64,000 nt of DNA from Glossina fuscipes (Eukaryota; Arthropoda; Insecta; Diptera; Glossinidae), in NCBI RefSeq assembly GCF_014805625.2, contig NW_023998459.1, positions 2,175,189-2,239,188 on the forward strand, written 5' to 3'. Both the position numbers and the translations under genes were made by a program. The notes under the pieces are model-generated. The model ran no database searches. It was not told the origin of the DNA and worked only from the letters and a program-made list of their open reading frames with translations. Positions 33,098-45,884 of this stretch are shown here, in pieces; within the stretch, counting starts at the first letter, position 1; every line of letters starts with the position of its first letter.

Positions 33098-34399
33098 ATC
33101 CAGCTCCCACAAAACGTCCCATCTGTACATGCAATTTGAACCGTGTTCAACCCGAGTTAAGATCACCATTTGATTAAACGAAACTGTGAAGAACGTTAGT
33201 TGTAAATACATAAGTGTATGCAATATTAGGAACATTAATCCTGTATAGCATCATATTTAAGTAAAATGCTGCTACATTTAATCTGTTTAATTTTAATATA
33301 TATTGTATTCAAATTTTGTATTCACATAATATAATAACGTATTATAAGTTATACGTTGATTTCATGTTTTCGTTTTCTCCAACTATAATCTCAAAGTACT
33401 TTGAAATTATACATATTTGTCTGGTTGTGCATCTATCCAGTTCTTTTTTACTGACCGCAGTCAAAAGATACTTGTTGCAATTCACTACAAAGTGTGTCAT
33501 CTTTTTGGGTATTTTCTTTTGTTTGCTTACGTTGTATTTTTCGTTGATACAATTTTAAATTGTTACATTTTGCAAAATTAGCAAAATGTAAGTTGGCTAT
33601 TAGAACAATAAATCAACATTTATTTGTACAAACTTTTAGAATAATTCTCGTTTACTTTAAGATAATTACAATTTTTAAACTTCGATAACGTTTGCTATTG
33701 TTATCAGCGCGAACGACTTATGTTGACTTTATCTGATCGTTACTTTTCTTAAGCTGCCTCTTTCTTACAACGGGCGAGGGTCAGTACATAAAGTCAACTT
33801 CAGTTTGGATGGAACATGCAAGCTAAGTAGACAGCACAACTTTAAGGTTAGTTTATTTTTCTTCTTTTTCGGCTCTCCACTTGCCAACGATACATAATCT
33901 TTAATTTTATTGAAAAAAAAGGAAATTCGAAAAGGAAAACTAAACAACCGAACAGGTTGCATTGGTCACCAAATGTAACTTAAGTAATGTTGTCGGTTTG
34001 CAAATGTTCTTAACATTGCATACGTTTATGTAAAAGTGCATGCATGCATTTTATTAGTTTAAGCATAAACTTATTATTTTCCACGAGAAAATACCTTTGT
34101 TATTAGTTTTAGTTGTTCTATAAATACGGAATAATATTTTGGCACGACAGTCGGTCGACTAAAATCAATGCATATGACTTGTGTAGTTATCTTCACATTT
34201 CTTTCAAGTTCCAAGTGCTTGCAAAGAAAAATAAGCAAAAGAAGTAAAAAATAATAGAAGTCCATATTTATGTGTTGGGATCAACCAACACTGTTTCACA
34301 ACTTAATATCTCCAATCCGCTAAATAAAAGGCGTGTTTTACGTGCAGTGTAACCACGGCGCAGTACTTTTTCCCGTCACCTGCTCGTAGACTCCCGACT
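33098..34399. other. No recognised gene; possible decayed LTR after env
   Basis: An errantivirus 3' LTR would be expected here, and such LTRs often begin AGTTA. A candidate AGTTAAGATC lies near 33155. I could not find its end or a second copy. Confidence 0.25.
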
Positions 34400-34920
34400 A
34401 TGGGGTCTGAAGCATGCGCAACGACATGTTTTGTGGCCTATATCGTGCTCTTTTCAATCCATACTGGTTATCCGAGGAAGCACCTCTTTCCTCGACCACC
34501 AGCAGTACTCGTTCGTGTATGGTCCTCTCCAATATTTTGCCCATTGTATCCAGCCGGCAGAAGGGCGACTGTGACGATAGCTCGTTCGGTGGTTTTTTAC
34601 CCTTTATCTGCGAAGGTCTTCTTTTTCAAACACTTTTAAAGCATTGTGATGAAGATGTCTGGCCTCTTTCGCATCACTGCCTTAAGAATGCTGTTTGGCA
34701 ACCTATCCGGGTCACGGGTTTTCTTGTCCCCGATTTTTTTACAGACGCTGAGTAGGTTTCCCTCTGGAATTGCTGATTCATTGCCGCAGAAGTCTACCAG
34801 TTTCTGTAAACAGCTTTTCCAAATTTTGCAGTAGTTGGCCAGGATTGTCCTCACCCCTCTGGTAGGGGTCCGTAATACTTTTAGAGACACCCTCGTCGAA
34901 GGATATATCTTTACATTTTA
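34400..34920 (-). pseudogene. R1-type non-LTR reverse transcriptase fragment
   Basis: The minus strand reads the finger region with GDKKTRDPDRLPNSILKAV, which parallels the family GKAPGPDGIPN block. In shifted frames downstream come LDTMGKILERTIHERVLLV and SDNQYGLKRAR, the next conserved RT block. At least one frameshift lies near 34560-34640. The catalytic YADD region is not present. This is an R1-clade scrap. The plus-strand open frames over the same bases are shadows. Confidence 0.72.
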
Positions 34921-35389
34921 GGCCCGTAGAATTGCTCTGTCTTCTTCCTCTGTTTTCTCTGTCTTTAATATCGTGGAAGGTGGCCCGTTGATCGCTGTTT
35001 GTAGACCAAAGTCCATTATAGAGACCGGCACTTAAATGCCTTCAAAAGGCTCCATCTTCTCGCATCGTACGTACTACTACGCTATTCGAGGGCTCGTTCA
35101 TTGAAGTCTTCTGCACTACCTCTCTCTCAGGCATCTTCCTTGAGTTCGTCTAACATGTGCCGGAATTCACCTTGCGTCCAGCGTGCAGGAACGTAAACGC
35201 TGTAGCAGCGTTCTCTTTATTCTCGCCCTCGCGAAGCGTCTGTGCGGATAGTCTAATCAAGGAGCGCTGGAGTTCCCAAATTGCTGCTTTTTCGGACGTA
35301 TCGGGTACCCTCGACCCCCGTCCTTATTGTTCGATATGGTTAACTAAGCTACTAAATTACTATAACTAAATATATAATATAAAATCTAT

Positions 35390-36640
35390 ATATTAAATTT
35401 AATCAATAATGGCGTTAAACCGTCGTTGGGTAATGGGTTGCCTTGATCGGATAGATCGTAGCTTGATGTGACAGTCGCTTGAGCAGCTTAGGTCCTCTTG
35501 TGGAAAAATCTGCTGAAGATTAATATAATGATAGCGGTTACGCTGACGATCAATGCTGAATATTACACAGTGATATTGTGAAGTAATGTTGCAAGGATGA
35601 TAAACCGTAAAGTTCAGCTGAATATTTGTCAGACATTTTTCAATAATTTCCGGTCTTGATGACTTCATTTTTCATAAAGTCTTGATGTGTTAAATTTGTA
35701 AATTCTCCCAGATTTGTGTAGGAGGTTGACAATGTTGTTGAGATGAAATGACGAACAACCACACAGATGTGATCATGTTTAAAAATTCATTTTGGACTAA
35801 TGGTTAAAAGACCACTTAAATCAATCAGGATGATATCCTTTTGACGAACGTCTCTTGCATGTGCTGAAGAAGGATTGGAATTGGTTCTTTTGTAACAGTG
35901 GTATCCAGGTGACGTTCGTTTACAATATCTTCATTAGGCAATTTGCGGCTATTCGATTGTTTAATAAGCTGATTTCACAAGAACACATTGCATCGTTGAA
36001 GTTGTATTGCTATTGGATATTGTGGCAAATGAAGATGTTGTAGTCGATCACAACGCATGAGCATTGGACTGCATGTATCGATTACTGTCATGGTTCGGAA
36101 CAGGATTTACAGGATCACATAATACGTATTTATGATGTTCTACTATTGGCAGAGTAACGTTGAATACTACATGGTGGCAAGTTAGACCACCCTTTGTGGT
36201 GATTAATGTGTAGAACTACAACGAGTCATCTTCACTTGTAGGTAATTCAAAGTATTGTAGTAAATGTGCCTTGAATTGCCTTATTTCGTTTTCGTTCGGC
36301 GTTAGTGGTAGAGGATGGATTCTTTGAGAATCTAATATTACTTCAATTCAATGATGACAGTTTATAATTCCTCGTAAGCTCACTCGATGTTTTCATATTT
36401 CAAAAGGTGAACGGACATAAGTTCAGTGTTGCAAATGCAACTGCGGTAGTGACCGTGGAGAATTCGATACTATATCCAATAACCAATTTAATGAAAAAGT
36501 TTTGACGTCTAAGGAATAATTTGCTTTTGCAAAATATTATTAAGCACAAGCGAAAAAACTCATACACGACACAATTATTTAATGTGTTCATCAACAACAA
36601 ACAAGTAAACACCTTGTTTCTTTGCCTTCTGGCTTTGTGC
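35390..36640 (-). pseudogene. Possible env-like (fusion-protein type) remnant
   Basis: On the minus strand several disconnected frames carry phrases such as VVFNVTLPIVEHHKYVLCDP near 36110-36180 and a cysteine-containing segment at 35399-35668. These resemble the envelope-like ORF of roo-type or errantivirus elements. Stops and frame changes occur throughout and I see no LTR or pol next to it. An alternative is some other retroelement ORF. The call is tentative. Confidence 0.3.
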
Positions 36641-37149
36641 ACAATGTAAGACCGAACATTTTGTGCATTTCAAATGTGTCCCATGTGGAATGGGTAAATT
36701 TTTTGTTTTTTCTATTATAATTTTTTTATCTAAATTGCTGAATGTGTGGAGTAGCACTGCATGAGATGCAATTGAGTTAGTGAATTTTTGAGTTGCCGAT
36801 TGCTTTGCCGGTGTTTGCTGCGGCGTAGTCAGGGTGTTATGGATACCATCGTTTCGGTTAGTCGTCAGTATCTTATTGCATACATTAACAATATGTACAA
36901 AATAAGTCTTTTAACGCACGAACGTCGACAGCAATTGCCACTGCGATAAGGTATACTTATATACCCCAGTGTGCAATAATAATGGGCCGATGCCCCAGGA
37001 AGACTAAGGGATGATCGCAAGCGTGCTGAGTCCCACCGCGATCAGGACGGTTTGTTTCACGTGAATGTGACGTCCGATGAACGTGGGAGAGTTTGCGCGT
37101 AATTCGAATAAGCGCGAGGCAGTAATGTGTCTATTGAGTCCAGGGAAGA

Positions 37150-38050
37150 GGCTAGGAATGAGCAGAATTAGAAAGAATCAACAAGTCCATCCGTGCTGGT
37201 GGTGTTTTTAAGGCATGCCATGTTAAGCTAACAAGCATCTCGGCTTATGCTAGCGCAACTTCGTTCAAGCCTAATACTTCGGTGTTGCATGTGGTCCCAG
37301 CTACTGCTGTGGCTCCAGCGGTAGCTGCTTTTAATGCGCGTAACTCAGAGCGGCGATCGGTGGCGACCGAGGCCGTTGCGAAGGTGAAGTCGGTAACTGA
37401 CCGACGGCACGAATGCAATTTCCTTCACACAACGTTGTTTTGGTGGGGTACCCCTGTCCATGTCGGGCCAGATACCGGCTGCCATGGTTGCACCGGCTTT
37501 TCCGCTGCCAAACTCAGTGGAAACCTGGTCGGTTGTGGTTAGAAGCAATCGTAGCCTCGAAGCCGCAAGAGAAGTGGTACAGAAGCTTGTGGAACAGGTT
37601 GGTGCGACGTTGAGTGTGCGGGTCCGCGACATTAAACCGATCAAAACGGGTACCGCTGTTCTACGCATGGTATCCGGGCCTGAAAGCGTTTGCTCAAGCC
37701 AAGATGGGCCCGAGAGTTAATGTTTTGTCGGTCCATCAGTAGAGATTCTCCTCTCGTGAGGAGTTCAATAAGAAGATCTACTTGGTCTGTGAACCGTGAC
37801 GTTAACCTTCTTCTTGAGGGGACCACGGAGGTCTGGGAATTTCTTTTGAACTCTAGAAGGATGTACGCTGATTGGCTCACAGTTCTTTTTTTGCTGTTGT
37901 TAAATTACGACAACAGAGTTAAGTACTGTAGGGTCAAGAGCATGGTTTGCAAAAACTGCCGCGAAATTGCCCACAGATATGATGTGTCTACTAACTCCAT
38001 TCTGTGTTTCCAAGGTGTCTGTGTTTCCGTTAAAGGTCCGTAAGGGAGGT
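37150..38050 (+). pseudogene. R1/LOA-type ORF1 (gag-like), frameshifted
   Basis: The clearest part, 37460-37690, reads ETWSVVVRSNRSLEAAREVV and VGATLSVRVRDIKPIKTGTA, the conserved gag-like domain of this clade. After a frameshift near 37690-37740 it continues with VNLLLEGTTEVWEFLLNSRR and a Cys-rich knuckle region (VCKNCREIAHRYD, about 37950-37990). The protein would bind element RNA. At least two frame changes are needed to follow it. Confidence 0.72.
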
Positions 38051-38989
38051 TGCCGTTTGCAAGCTTTTACTGGAAGTTTAAACATGATCTGGATGATTAG
38101 CTATAGGGATTCGGTGTGACTGCGTGCTACTGGCACCCCGTTTATGCCGGAACTGGATGGCAATGTTTCCACAAAGTTATTGTTTAGCAATATGCCAGAA
38201 CTGAGCTTTGACTTACAAAACCAAATAAGAGGTGAAGGGCTGTCCGAATGGTGTATAATCAAAGTTGGCCAGTTGTTAAATGAAACGAGTGAGTAGTTCA
38301 CCTTTCCTGATCCAGTAGGAGCTAGCGACGGTGATATTAGTACTGCGAATAGGGCATCAGTGGGGATTTTCTATTTCTCTTGAGAAGTTAAAGGTGGACA
38401 TGGTATCGGTGATCAGAATGTAATTAAATTGTTAGCTGACTCCACCCGTCCAGAGTCCACCCATCCAAACGTTAAATGTTGGCGCTTTAATAGGAGTTAA
38501 CTGGGATACGTACGGGATCTAGATATGCGAATGTGCGAGAGTGACTAATGCAGCAAACGTCTTACAATTTAGAACAGAATTCAAGCAGTGCCTTAATGAA
38601 TACAAGCGTACGCTTGTCAAACGAAAGAAGACGAATAGAGAGTTTTTGCCTCTAACAATCGTGATTACCCTTAGAATCAGGTATACTAAGTTGTAAGTGG
38701 CAAAACTCCACTAGAAATCAGTGGCATTCGCACAGGTAACACTGCCTTAACCACTTGGAGGGAGCGTCTGGGAGTACTGACGGAATCAATCTTTTTGGAC
38801 AAGTCGATGTTGACCTTCCTCATGTTGGGATGGAATTCAGTCCCCCTCCCTTCAAAGAACTGGGATATGCTATGTCTAAGTTAGGTGCAAAACATCGGCG
38901 GCTATAGATGGAATAACTGAAAGTAATCCGGAAAATGGCCTGTATTGTAGTTCTCCTAAAATCGCCTAGTAAGGTGACGAGCGATCCCT

Positions 38990-40330
38990 CATCTTATACT
39001 GGCATCAGTCACTTCCCAGTTCTCGGAAAAGAGTTGGAAAGAGTGATTGTTGAACGGCTTGTGGAAAATTTTAGTTTGCGTGTGTCTGATAAGTAATTTG
39101 TGTTCAATAAGGGACTCTGCACCGACGATGTCTGAGTAGATGTGCACGTATGAGTGCATGCGATGTGCAAAATATGGTAGGCATGTTCGTAGATTCGTCA
39201 GGCTGGAAGAAGCTAATTTCTTAGGAATTCAATTCTGGGCTAGGTACTTCTCTTACAGTTGTCAGTAGTAACGACATTGTTTATAGAAATGCCGTAAGTA
39301 GTTGTTCGCAAGGGCCTATCTGCGGTCCATTTTATGAAATGTAACGATCAATTCCTTGTTAAACAACTAGAAGGCATCAGTTGAGAAAATGAGGGCACAT
39401 CGAATTAATCTGCATATGCAGACGACTTGCTTGTCCTTGTTAAGGCCAATTCCGGAAAAGTCTTGAAGCGCGCAATGAACGCGTATTGACTTTGGTTACT
39501 GAATACTGTAAAAGCGTTTGCATGAGTGTATCACCGGAGAACACTGTAACGATGCTCATTAAGGATAGATTATAGTCTAACAGACCTCCGGTGATTTGAG
39601 TGAATGGGGAAAGTTACAAGTACCAGCCCGAGTGAAGAGAACACTTGAGAATGGAATAGGACAGGTTACTGACAAAGCGTGCTGTTCGGATTCCATACAG
39701 TGGCCCATTTGTTGCCTGTACGACTTATGGGCCAGCTCCGTGATACCCGGAAGTCATGACTGTTGTTGGGCAAACAAAGATTTTGAGCTGCTAATGCAAA
39801 ATTTTGTTGTCTGCCTGTTTGTAAAACTGTTTCAGCGGGCGTTTTACAGGTTTTGATGGGTGCATGTCCCTTGTGGACATAGACATATTGCACATTTGTA
39901 ACGTCTTTGGGATAAAGAATGTTGTGCCCTTATTAGACTTTCAATACTGAAGTAGTGGAAAAGCTAAATAAAAGGAAGCAGCAAAAGCTGCTAATGAAGC
40001 CTGTCTGTCGCTTATGGCAATCTCGTTGGGATAGTAGTTACGTTATCTTTTGTAGAAAATCCTCCGAGGTTTAGCTTTGCCTTATAACGCGGAATTCTGC
40101 TTATGGGCCATGGATCCCTTGCTGCATTTTTTATGAAACGGGGCGTCCAGTTACATTAGGGTGTCGTTTCATTTAATAAAAGAAAAAAGTGGGGATAGGC
40201 CTCGTCCGCTTGGTGGAAACACAATGTCCATGTGCATTGTGTTGACGGGTTCCACACGGCACTCATATGCAGACTCTAAACTACACAGAGTCTCAGGTTA
40301 TATGGGACCTGATCCAAAGCGCGATTGGAG
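38990..40330 (+). pseudogene. R1/LOA-type ORF2: reverse transcriptase and C-terminal region
   Basis: Recognisable blocks in changing frames: FPVLGKELERVIVERL near 39015-39065; a CTDD block near 39117-39130; a degenerate GCPQG-like block (QGPICGPF) near 39310-39335; the catalytic YADDLLVLV at about 39416-39442; CLPVCKTVSAGVLQVLMGAC near 39810-39865; and LLMGHGSLAAFFMKRGVQ near 40098-40155. The order matches R1/LOA elements. Stops are frequent, so it has been inactive for long. Confidence 0.7.
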
Positions 40331-40611
40331 GCTTTTATTATTTTTTCTTTTACCATTTTCTTTTTCTCTTTTGAAATCTGGTAGTACGGCTGTAGTTACC
40401 GCCATATTCGTGAGAACATTAAACATTTGATATGTCAGATACGCTTCGCCCTAGTCAGAGGGAAGGATGTGCCATATAATGCTTTTACTCTGAATGGTAG
40501 CTTTTCTCGCTGTGGGGCGCGAGTGAGGCTTCTTCACTGTGTGTGCCAACGGGTGCCGTTGGGGTAAGCCTTCACGGCGGGTACCTACGTAAAACCACTT
40601 AAAACATCTTC

Positions 40612-41160
40612 CTATGTTAATGATGCATTGCCAACACTGCGAGATAGAAGATGGCTTGCTGACTTCACTGCAACTTCCCATAGGCTTCCGAAGTGAGGTG
40701 CTTTAGATGGAATGAAGTGCAATTTTATCCCTTTAGAGCTGCATGTTAACGTTATCGATTCCTTTCCTTTATCGGAAAGGATTGACACGTATGCTTCTGC
40801 CGGTTTGTTGCTGGCTCCAAAAAAATTAGTTGTATTGCCGCTGTAAATATTCTCAAAGCGCCCTCTGCGACTGACGAAACGTTTTAATGCTCTTATTAAG
40901 GCATCCATAGAAAAATTACTTACAAGTTCAAAGTGAACTGCGTTCGTTGCAAAACAACAAAATACTGTCACATATGCCTAGGTTGGCTTCTTTCCTCTGA
41001 TTTTGTAGGGTACACATAAGGGTGCCGAAGTAATCCTTGCCTGTCTTCCAAGTCTAATACTTGTTGAAGTGAGATTTCTCGTTATTTTTTGACATAATTT
41101 GGGACGAACTTTATTGCATTGCACGCAGCTGTGCACGGTTTCCTTTGCAGGAATTTTGTC
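40612..41160 (-). pseudogene. pol: BEL/Pao integrase, catalytic Asp lost
   Basis: The zinc region reads KETVHSCVQCNKVRPKLCQ near 41060-41140. The core frame (40971-40612) reads ATNAVHFELVSNFSMDALI and FVSRRGRFENIYSGNTTNF. In the family the latter is IYSDNGTNF, so the catalytic Asp is Gly. FIPSKAPHFGSLWEVAVKSA, with the third catalytic acid, is intact. A frame change separates zinc region from core. Confidence 0.8.
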
Positions 41161-41463
41161 CTGTTAAGATCAGTAGGAATATGCAAGTGTGGTAACAATT
41201 GTGTGGGTCAATATTCTTAGTTTCCATGTAAGAACAATTGTCCCGGAAACATTAACTCGCATTTTGACAAGGCCTCTACTGATAGACCTCTTAAGAGGAT
41301 CCCTGCTGGGTTGTGCTTAGATGGAACATGTCGCGACTACTGCGGTAGAGTCAGCCTCTGAATTTGTGAGATTCCTTTGCCAACAAAAGTCTGGAATCAC
41401 GAAGACTGAGAATTCATCCATGATAGAACAATCTCAAAATCGGTCCATAAATGAATGGAGAGA

Positions 41464-41856
41464 TTATTGATTTGCATCGTTGCGTAATCGATATGCTAAT
41501 TGTGCAGCTAGCCGTACTGCGCACAACTCTAATCTTGGTACAGTTCGCTTCTTGAGTGGTGCTATGCGGGAAATACACACATAATAAACGTTTAAACCTT
41601 CTGACCGGTTTTTATCCCACGAAAAATTAAGTTGCCGTCTTGTGACATGTCTGTTGAAATAGACAACCTTTTGATGACGCGTTTCAAAGTTGCTCAAGAC
41701 ATAATCCTGAAGGGGCAATATGCTTGTGGTTGATGTCATAACTGCATTGGATGTATCCTTGGATGATGATGAACTGGTGTTCTGTTGAATTTGGGGTTTA
41801 GGATGTGAATTTGTTTTTGGCGCAGAGGAAGGTCTGATGCTTGACTCAAGATGCAA
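41464..41856 (-). pseudogene. BEL/Pao gag tail fused to RNase H by deletion
   Basis: A 130-residue open frame begins with the Ser/Pro/Asn-rich tail of gag (after a zinc knuckle CRKCGRKHNTLLH just upstream at 41850-41895). It ends with APLKKRTVPRLELCAVRLAA, the conserved RNase H segment of BEL/Pao pol. The junction lies around 41600-41700. The fused frame is the result of a deletion of roughly the protease-RT segment. It is unlikely to be functional. Confidence 0.75.
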
Positions 41857-42480
41857 TAACGTGTTGTGTTTTCTGCCGCACTTTCTGCATGTTCTTGGAG
41901 CACAATTTCTTCACATTTTGTGTACGTCGGATGTCGGCTGATTGGGAATCATGTGGAGGAATAAATCATAGAATTGGCTCCATTTCCTGTAATCACTATC
42001 AAACATAGGGATGGATATTTTTGGGAGTAGCACGGCACTGGACATTGTGGCAGGATGTGTTGATGGCTTGTGATCATCTCTTGCATGAAGCTCACTTGAA
42101 GCTTATCTAATGCGTCAATGACCACAGCTTGCACATAGTCATACTTATCTTAGTCTAGACCATTGATCACGGGATATGTAAATTGATACCAGGACTTACC
42201 ATATAAGTCCTCTAAATAATTTCATAACGTGTTTATTGTATCAATTCGGAACTTTTGGATTTTCATTTTGACTTGTTTCGGAAACACTTGCAATAAATTT
42301 TTTCAATGCTGCCATGCGAGCCTTGCCTGTAATGGCTGATCCACTACAGGGTCTGTTGATTGTTATTATTCCTGCTTGGTAACCCATATAGTCTTGCATT
42401 GCAGATATTGCGGATGTAACGTGTGAATAGTTATTTTGGATGATCTGGTCTTAATGCACCCTCTTGACGGTCTGGTTAGA
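41857..42480 (-). pseudogene. gag: BEL/Pao gag N-terminal and middle part
   Basis: The segment includes AALKKFIASVSETSQNENPK (about 42255-42315), typical of the N-terminal gag helix region, and a second frame at 42134-41949 (AVVIDALDKLQVSFMQEMI). Stops occur between them. It leads into the zinc knuckle at 41850-41895. Confidence 0.6.
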
Positions 42481-44356
42481 GCTGGCTTACTCAATAGTGT
42501 GATTGTTGTTTTTTGAATTGATTTATCAGGAAGGAGAGATTTTCCAGAGGAAGTTAAATAACATCGAAATCACCAATGAATAGTGAGCTCATGAAGAGCC
42601 CAAAGAAAGAGATCAAACCTTAAAATCTTACCATTTACTTAGCTTGAATTTTGCATCCAAACTAAGTCAGCATGGCAAAAATGATCAAAACACAGTGATT
42701 AGTTGCGCAGATGATAAATATAACTTTATTGGGGTTTAAAAATTGTAATTATCTAAAATTAAAGAAGAATTATTCTAAAATAGTACACAAATAAATTTTG
42801 GCTTATTGTTGCAATATCAAAATCATATTGCGCTAACTTTGCAAGATATAACAATTAAAAATTATGTTATCCGAAACTGCAACGTAAACAAACAGAAAGC
42901 AAAAAAACAAAAAGATGGCACACTTTGGGTTGAATTGCGACACGTACATTATTGACTATGGTCAGAAATTAACAGAACGGCATGAACGAACAAGCAGACA
43001 AACACGTACAATTGCAAAATATGTTAACAATTATAGTTAAATGACATTTGATATAAAATACCAAAACTAAATATAACAATATATGAATATATAAAATCTG
43101 TATGTTAAATCTAAACAGGTAAAATGCTCGTCATGAAGCCCTTTGTGACATGCTTCTGTGATGTGTTCGAGCTAAGCTCTTGGGACCACCAACAACTTTG
43201 TTCTTCGTAAACCGTAACCGACATTGATACCCATCTTCGGAAATAAGATTTTTTTATGGAGCCCATTACGCTTTTGTTGTGAGACTTTCCTTATCGATTT
43301 GTTCCCCGGTGCTCATTATTTTTAACATCTACGGTTACCTTGAGATCGTCATCCGCCAGCTACTTCAGAACAAAAAAATAATTTTCTCCCAAATATTTTG
43401 TGACGAAATAACAACGTAATTAAGAGATTTAACAAATGCCTCGTACGTATTATAGATAGGCAGGGTACAGTTTACTTGGTCGTGCAATATGAAAACTCGT
43501 GTTATTAGAGTTCGTGGACCGTTAAAAAAAAAAGGCCGTAAGTTTGTTCATAGGCATACTTTGTGAGATGACTTAAGAAAAAAAAATGGAGTCGAGCTGT
43601 AACTGCCCCACAAACGGTTGCTTGTATTTGCCAATTGCACAAAGAAGATATAAAAAAAAAAAAAAAAAATTAAAGAAATGGATATTTTTTTGAAGGATTT
43701 GATTAACTCGGTTGCACATAGGTTTTTTTGTAGAAAACGCGTAGTGAAATGTTCCTTGTTAAGAAAATTGGAAACTTCGAATTTTATATATAAAGTTAAA
43801 AGAATTTACCGAACCATACTAAAGAAGTTTTGTAAAAACCTGAATTAATAAGACGAAGCCAAAAGGTTAAAATGGCCATAAGCTATAAAGAATTATTTTT
43901 GTTTCTTAATTAAGTTGTAAAAATGAATTTTGTTAATTAATACTAATTTGTTAACATTGCAAAGTAAAAAGAAATCAAGGCGTGCTTGTTAAACATACAC
44001 AAATACTACGCTAAGTATAAACAAAATTTTTATATTAATAATTGCGTTAAATACCAAAATATTGATAAGCAAAAAGTAAATAAAAACAATAAACATCAAA
44101 AAGCTAGTAAACAGAAAAATATTTACAAAAAAAAAAATATGCGATATTTGTACATATCCCCAAAATTACAAAAAATGTTATAAAAAGTACTCCTTTCCCA
44201 TTAATTATAAAACGAAGCAACATTGAGAAAATTCCTTTAAACCAATTGTGAACATGTGCTTGTTCTTAAAGGCATAATCAAGATTCTTTTAGGTGTTGTT
44301 CACTTCGTTTTTATTATATTCATATATAAAAAGAAGCAAGAAAATCATATTTGCTA
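42481..44356. other. AT-rich, no recognised gene
   Basis: Long A/T runs (for example 43650-43670). A phrase near 42940-42970 (TTATTGACTATGGTCAG) resembles 48175-48205, suggesting a shared decayed repeat, but the match is short. Confidence 0.35.
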
Positions 44357-45400
44357 TTGCAGTTCGCCCCTGATTAGACCAGTTTCGGAACAACAACAAC
44401 CTTGCTGCCGCCTGCCTTTCTTAGAAGGGACAACGATATCGCAGGTGTTGCGCACACATCTGTTTGTGAAACCCCTGCAACCGGAGCAACCATTGCATGT
44501 CTGCCCCGAAGAAATTACATTTCTAGCTGGTGCTTCATCTCTCGACAGTCAGGCATAATTTATCATTAATATATAGCAAAATAAAAAAATATAATGAGTG
44601 GCTAAGTAAGCACCTGCCACCGCCGAGGCGGGGAATGTTGTGGGTTGCGCATGAGGGGAGATAAGGGAGGACCTTGAACAGTTACCATGAGACTAGAAAC
44701 GGACCAACGGACGACGGACAACAGATTTCATAAACCGACGTTTTAAGAACCAGATGCTCTTCGATCTGCACGCCCTTCAAATGTATTTAAATGTATTTAA
44801 ATTTAAATTCTATTTTCTATATTTCCTTTTTTTTTATTACAATTTTTATTTTTATTTATTGTCATGCGGCCCAACATGTCACCACACGTGTTGCAATTGC
44901 TTTACCGCAAACCGAGCTTGACCGCATGTTACAGGTCTTTCGTACTTTTCTTTTCATGGTCTTGGTACTGCAGCCATCCGCTATTTTATTATCTCTCTTA
45001 ATCTGGCATTTAAGGAGGTCACTCGCTTTGCTATAAGTGGGTAACATTAAGCGTGACTCCTTCCAACGAAATTTACAGCCATGAGCAAGGTGTCCAACTC
45101 TGTCGCAATTGTAACATTTGCGCGCGGTTGCACCTCATCATCTCCCCTTGTTTTTATGGTGCACCTTTGGATGCTCTTTACATAGCACGTGGGATAAACC
45201 TTCAATTATGGGGCTTCAAAACTTAAAACCATTGTTTTCAAAGGTGGCGAGTTCACTCAAAGGTTACAGAGTGGTTCGAAGTTCCACAAATTTTTCTTCT
45301 AAAGCTCGCACCGTGGCATTAAATCGACTCATAGTCCAGTGAATTTCCGAGAGCTTCCATTGTGGTTGCAAACTGCACAAATACTCCATACACCTGCTCC
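44357..45400 (-). pseudogene. Retroelement-like remnant with CCHC knuckle and cysteine-rich segment
   Basis: On the minus strand a CCHC knuckle (CYNCDRVGHLAHGCK) lies at about 45065-45115, after a gag-like helical stretch (EQVYGVFVQFATTMEALGNS, about 45345-45405). Further on, 44550-44357 encodes a cysteine-dense peptide (SGQTCNGCSGCRGFTNRC then NTCDI, and later GCCC). Frames differ between the parts. The knuckle says gag or similar nucleic-acid-binding protein. The cysteine cluster I do not recognise, and it could belong to a different element. Confidence 0.4.
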
Positions 45401-45884
45401 GTAAAAATCTTATGCAGCTTTGATGCTTTTCCCCAACTTACGCCTCCATTAACTAGTTTAGTTGTTCAAATGTTGCTGCTAGTCCTACTACCTATTGTTG
45501 TTTCTTCTTCTGCTCATTGTCTTTTGATACCACTAATTGTAGTTGGTTACTAATTTTTTCCGTAATTTGTTGTTCTTCTTGCTCTTCTCTTTGAATTGCA
45601 GATACGATTCTTTTCGTTTTCGATTTTTTTCGATTTTTGTCATTGTCTCATCAAATATTAAATGCTCTGTCTTCATATGTTGTTGCAATGGCTAAATTAG
45701 CTGTATCTTCTTTGCACATTTCTTCGATACGCCTCTCATGTCTAGTAGTTATATTCTCTTCGTCACCATTCTGTTGCATTCCGCATAATGAACTGCCCTT
45801 TCAGTTCTTTTCCAGCTGTTCACTTTGACGCTATTAAACGTGTTCATGAGCGCTCATGGAGGCTTAGACAAAACAATTTGGCAC

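Larger units (their letters stand above)
36960..40430 (+). mobile_element. R1/LOA-type non-LTR retrotransposon, heavily decayed
   Basis: A continuous run of homology on the plus strand: gag-like ORF1 with zinc knuckle-type cysteines (about 37150-38050), RT (about 38990-39560), the post-RT region (39600-39900) and a C-terminal domain (about 39990-40330). The frame breaks every hundred bases or so. This gives the full length of one element with only modest deletions. The endonuclease region (38100-38950) is too decayed to identify by motif. Confidence 0.72.
40451..42480 (-). mobile_element. BEL/Pao retrotransposon, internally deleted copy
   Basis: The minus strand shows gag (42480-41760), then jumps directly to the end of RNase H (41580-41464), followed by the integrase zinc region (about 41160-40990) and integrase core (40971-40612). 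Protease and the whole RT are missing. No LTRs are identified. The element is distinct from the one at 1-2221 only in that different parts remain, and I cannot tell whether they are the same family. Confidence 0.78.

Noticed and set aside
34400..34755. Plus-strand open frames of about 80-113 residues
   Set aside because: They are the antisense of the R1-type RT fragment, which explains why they are open.
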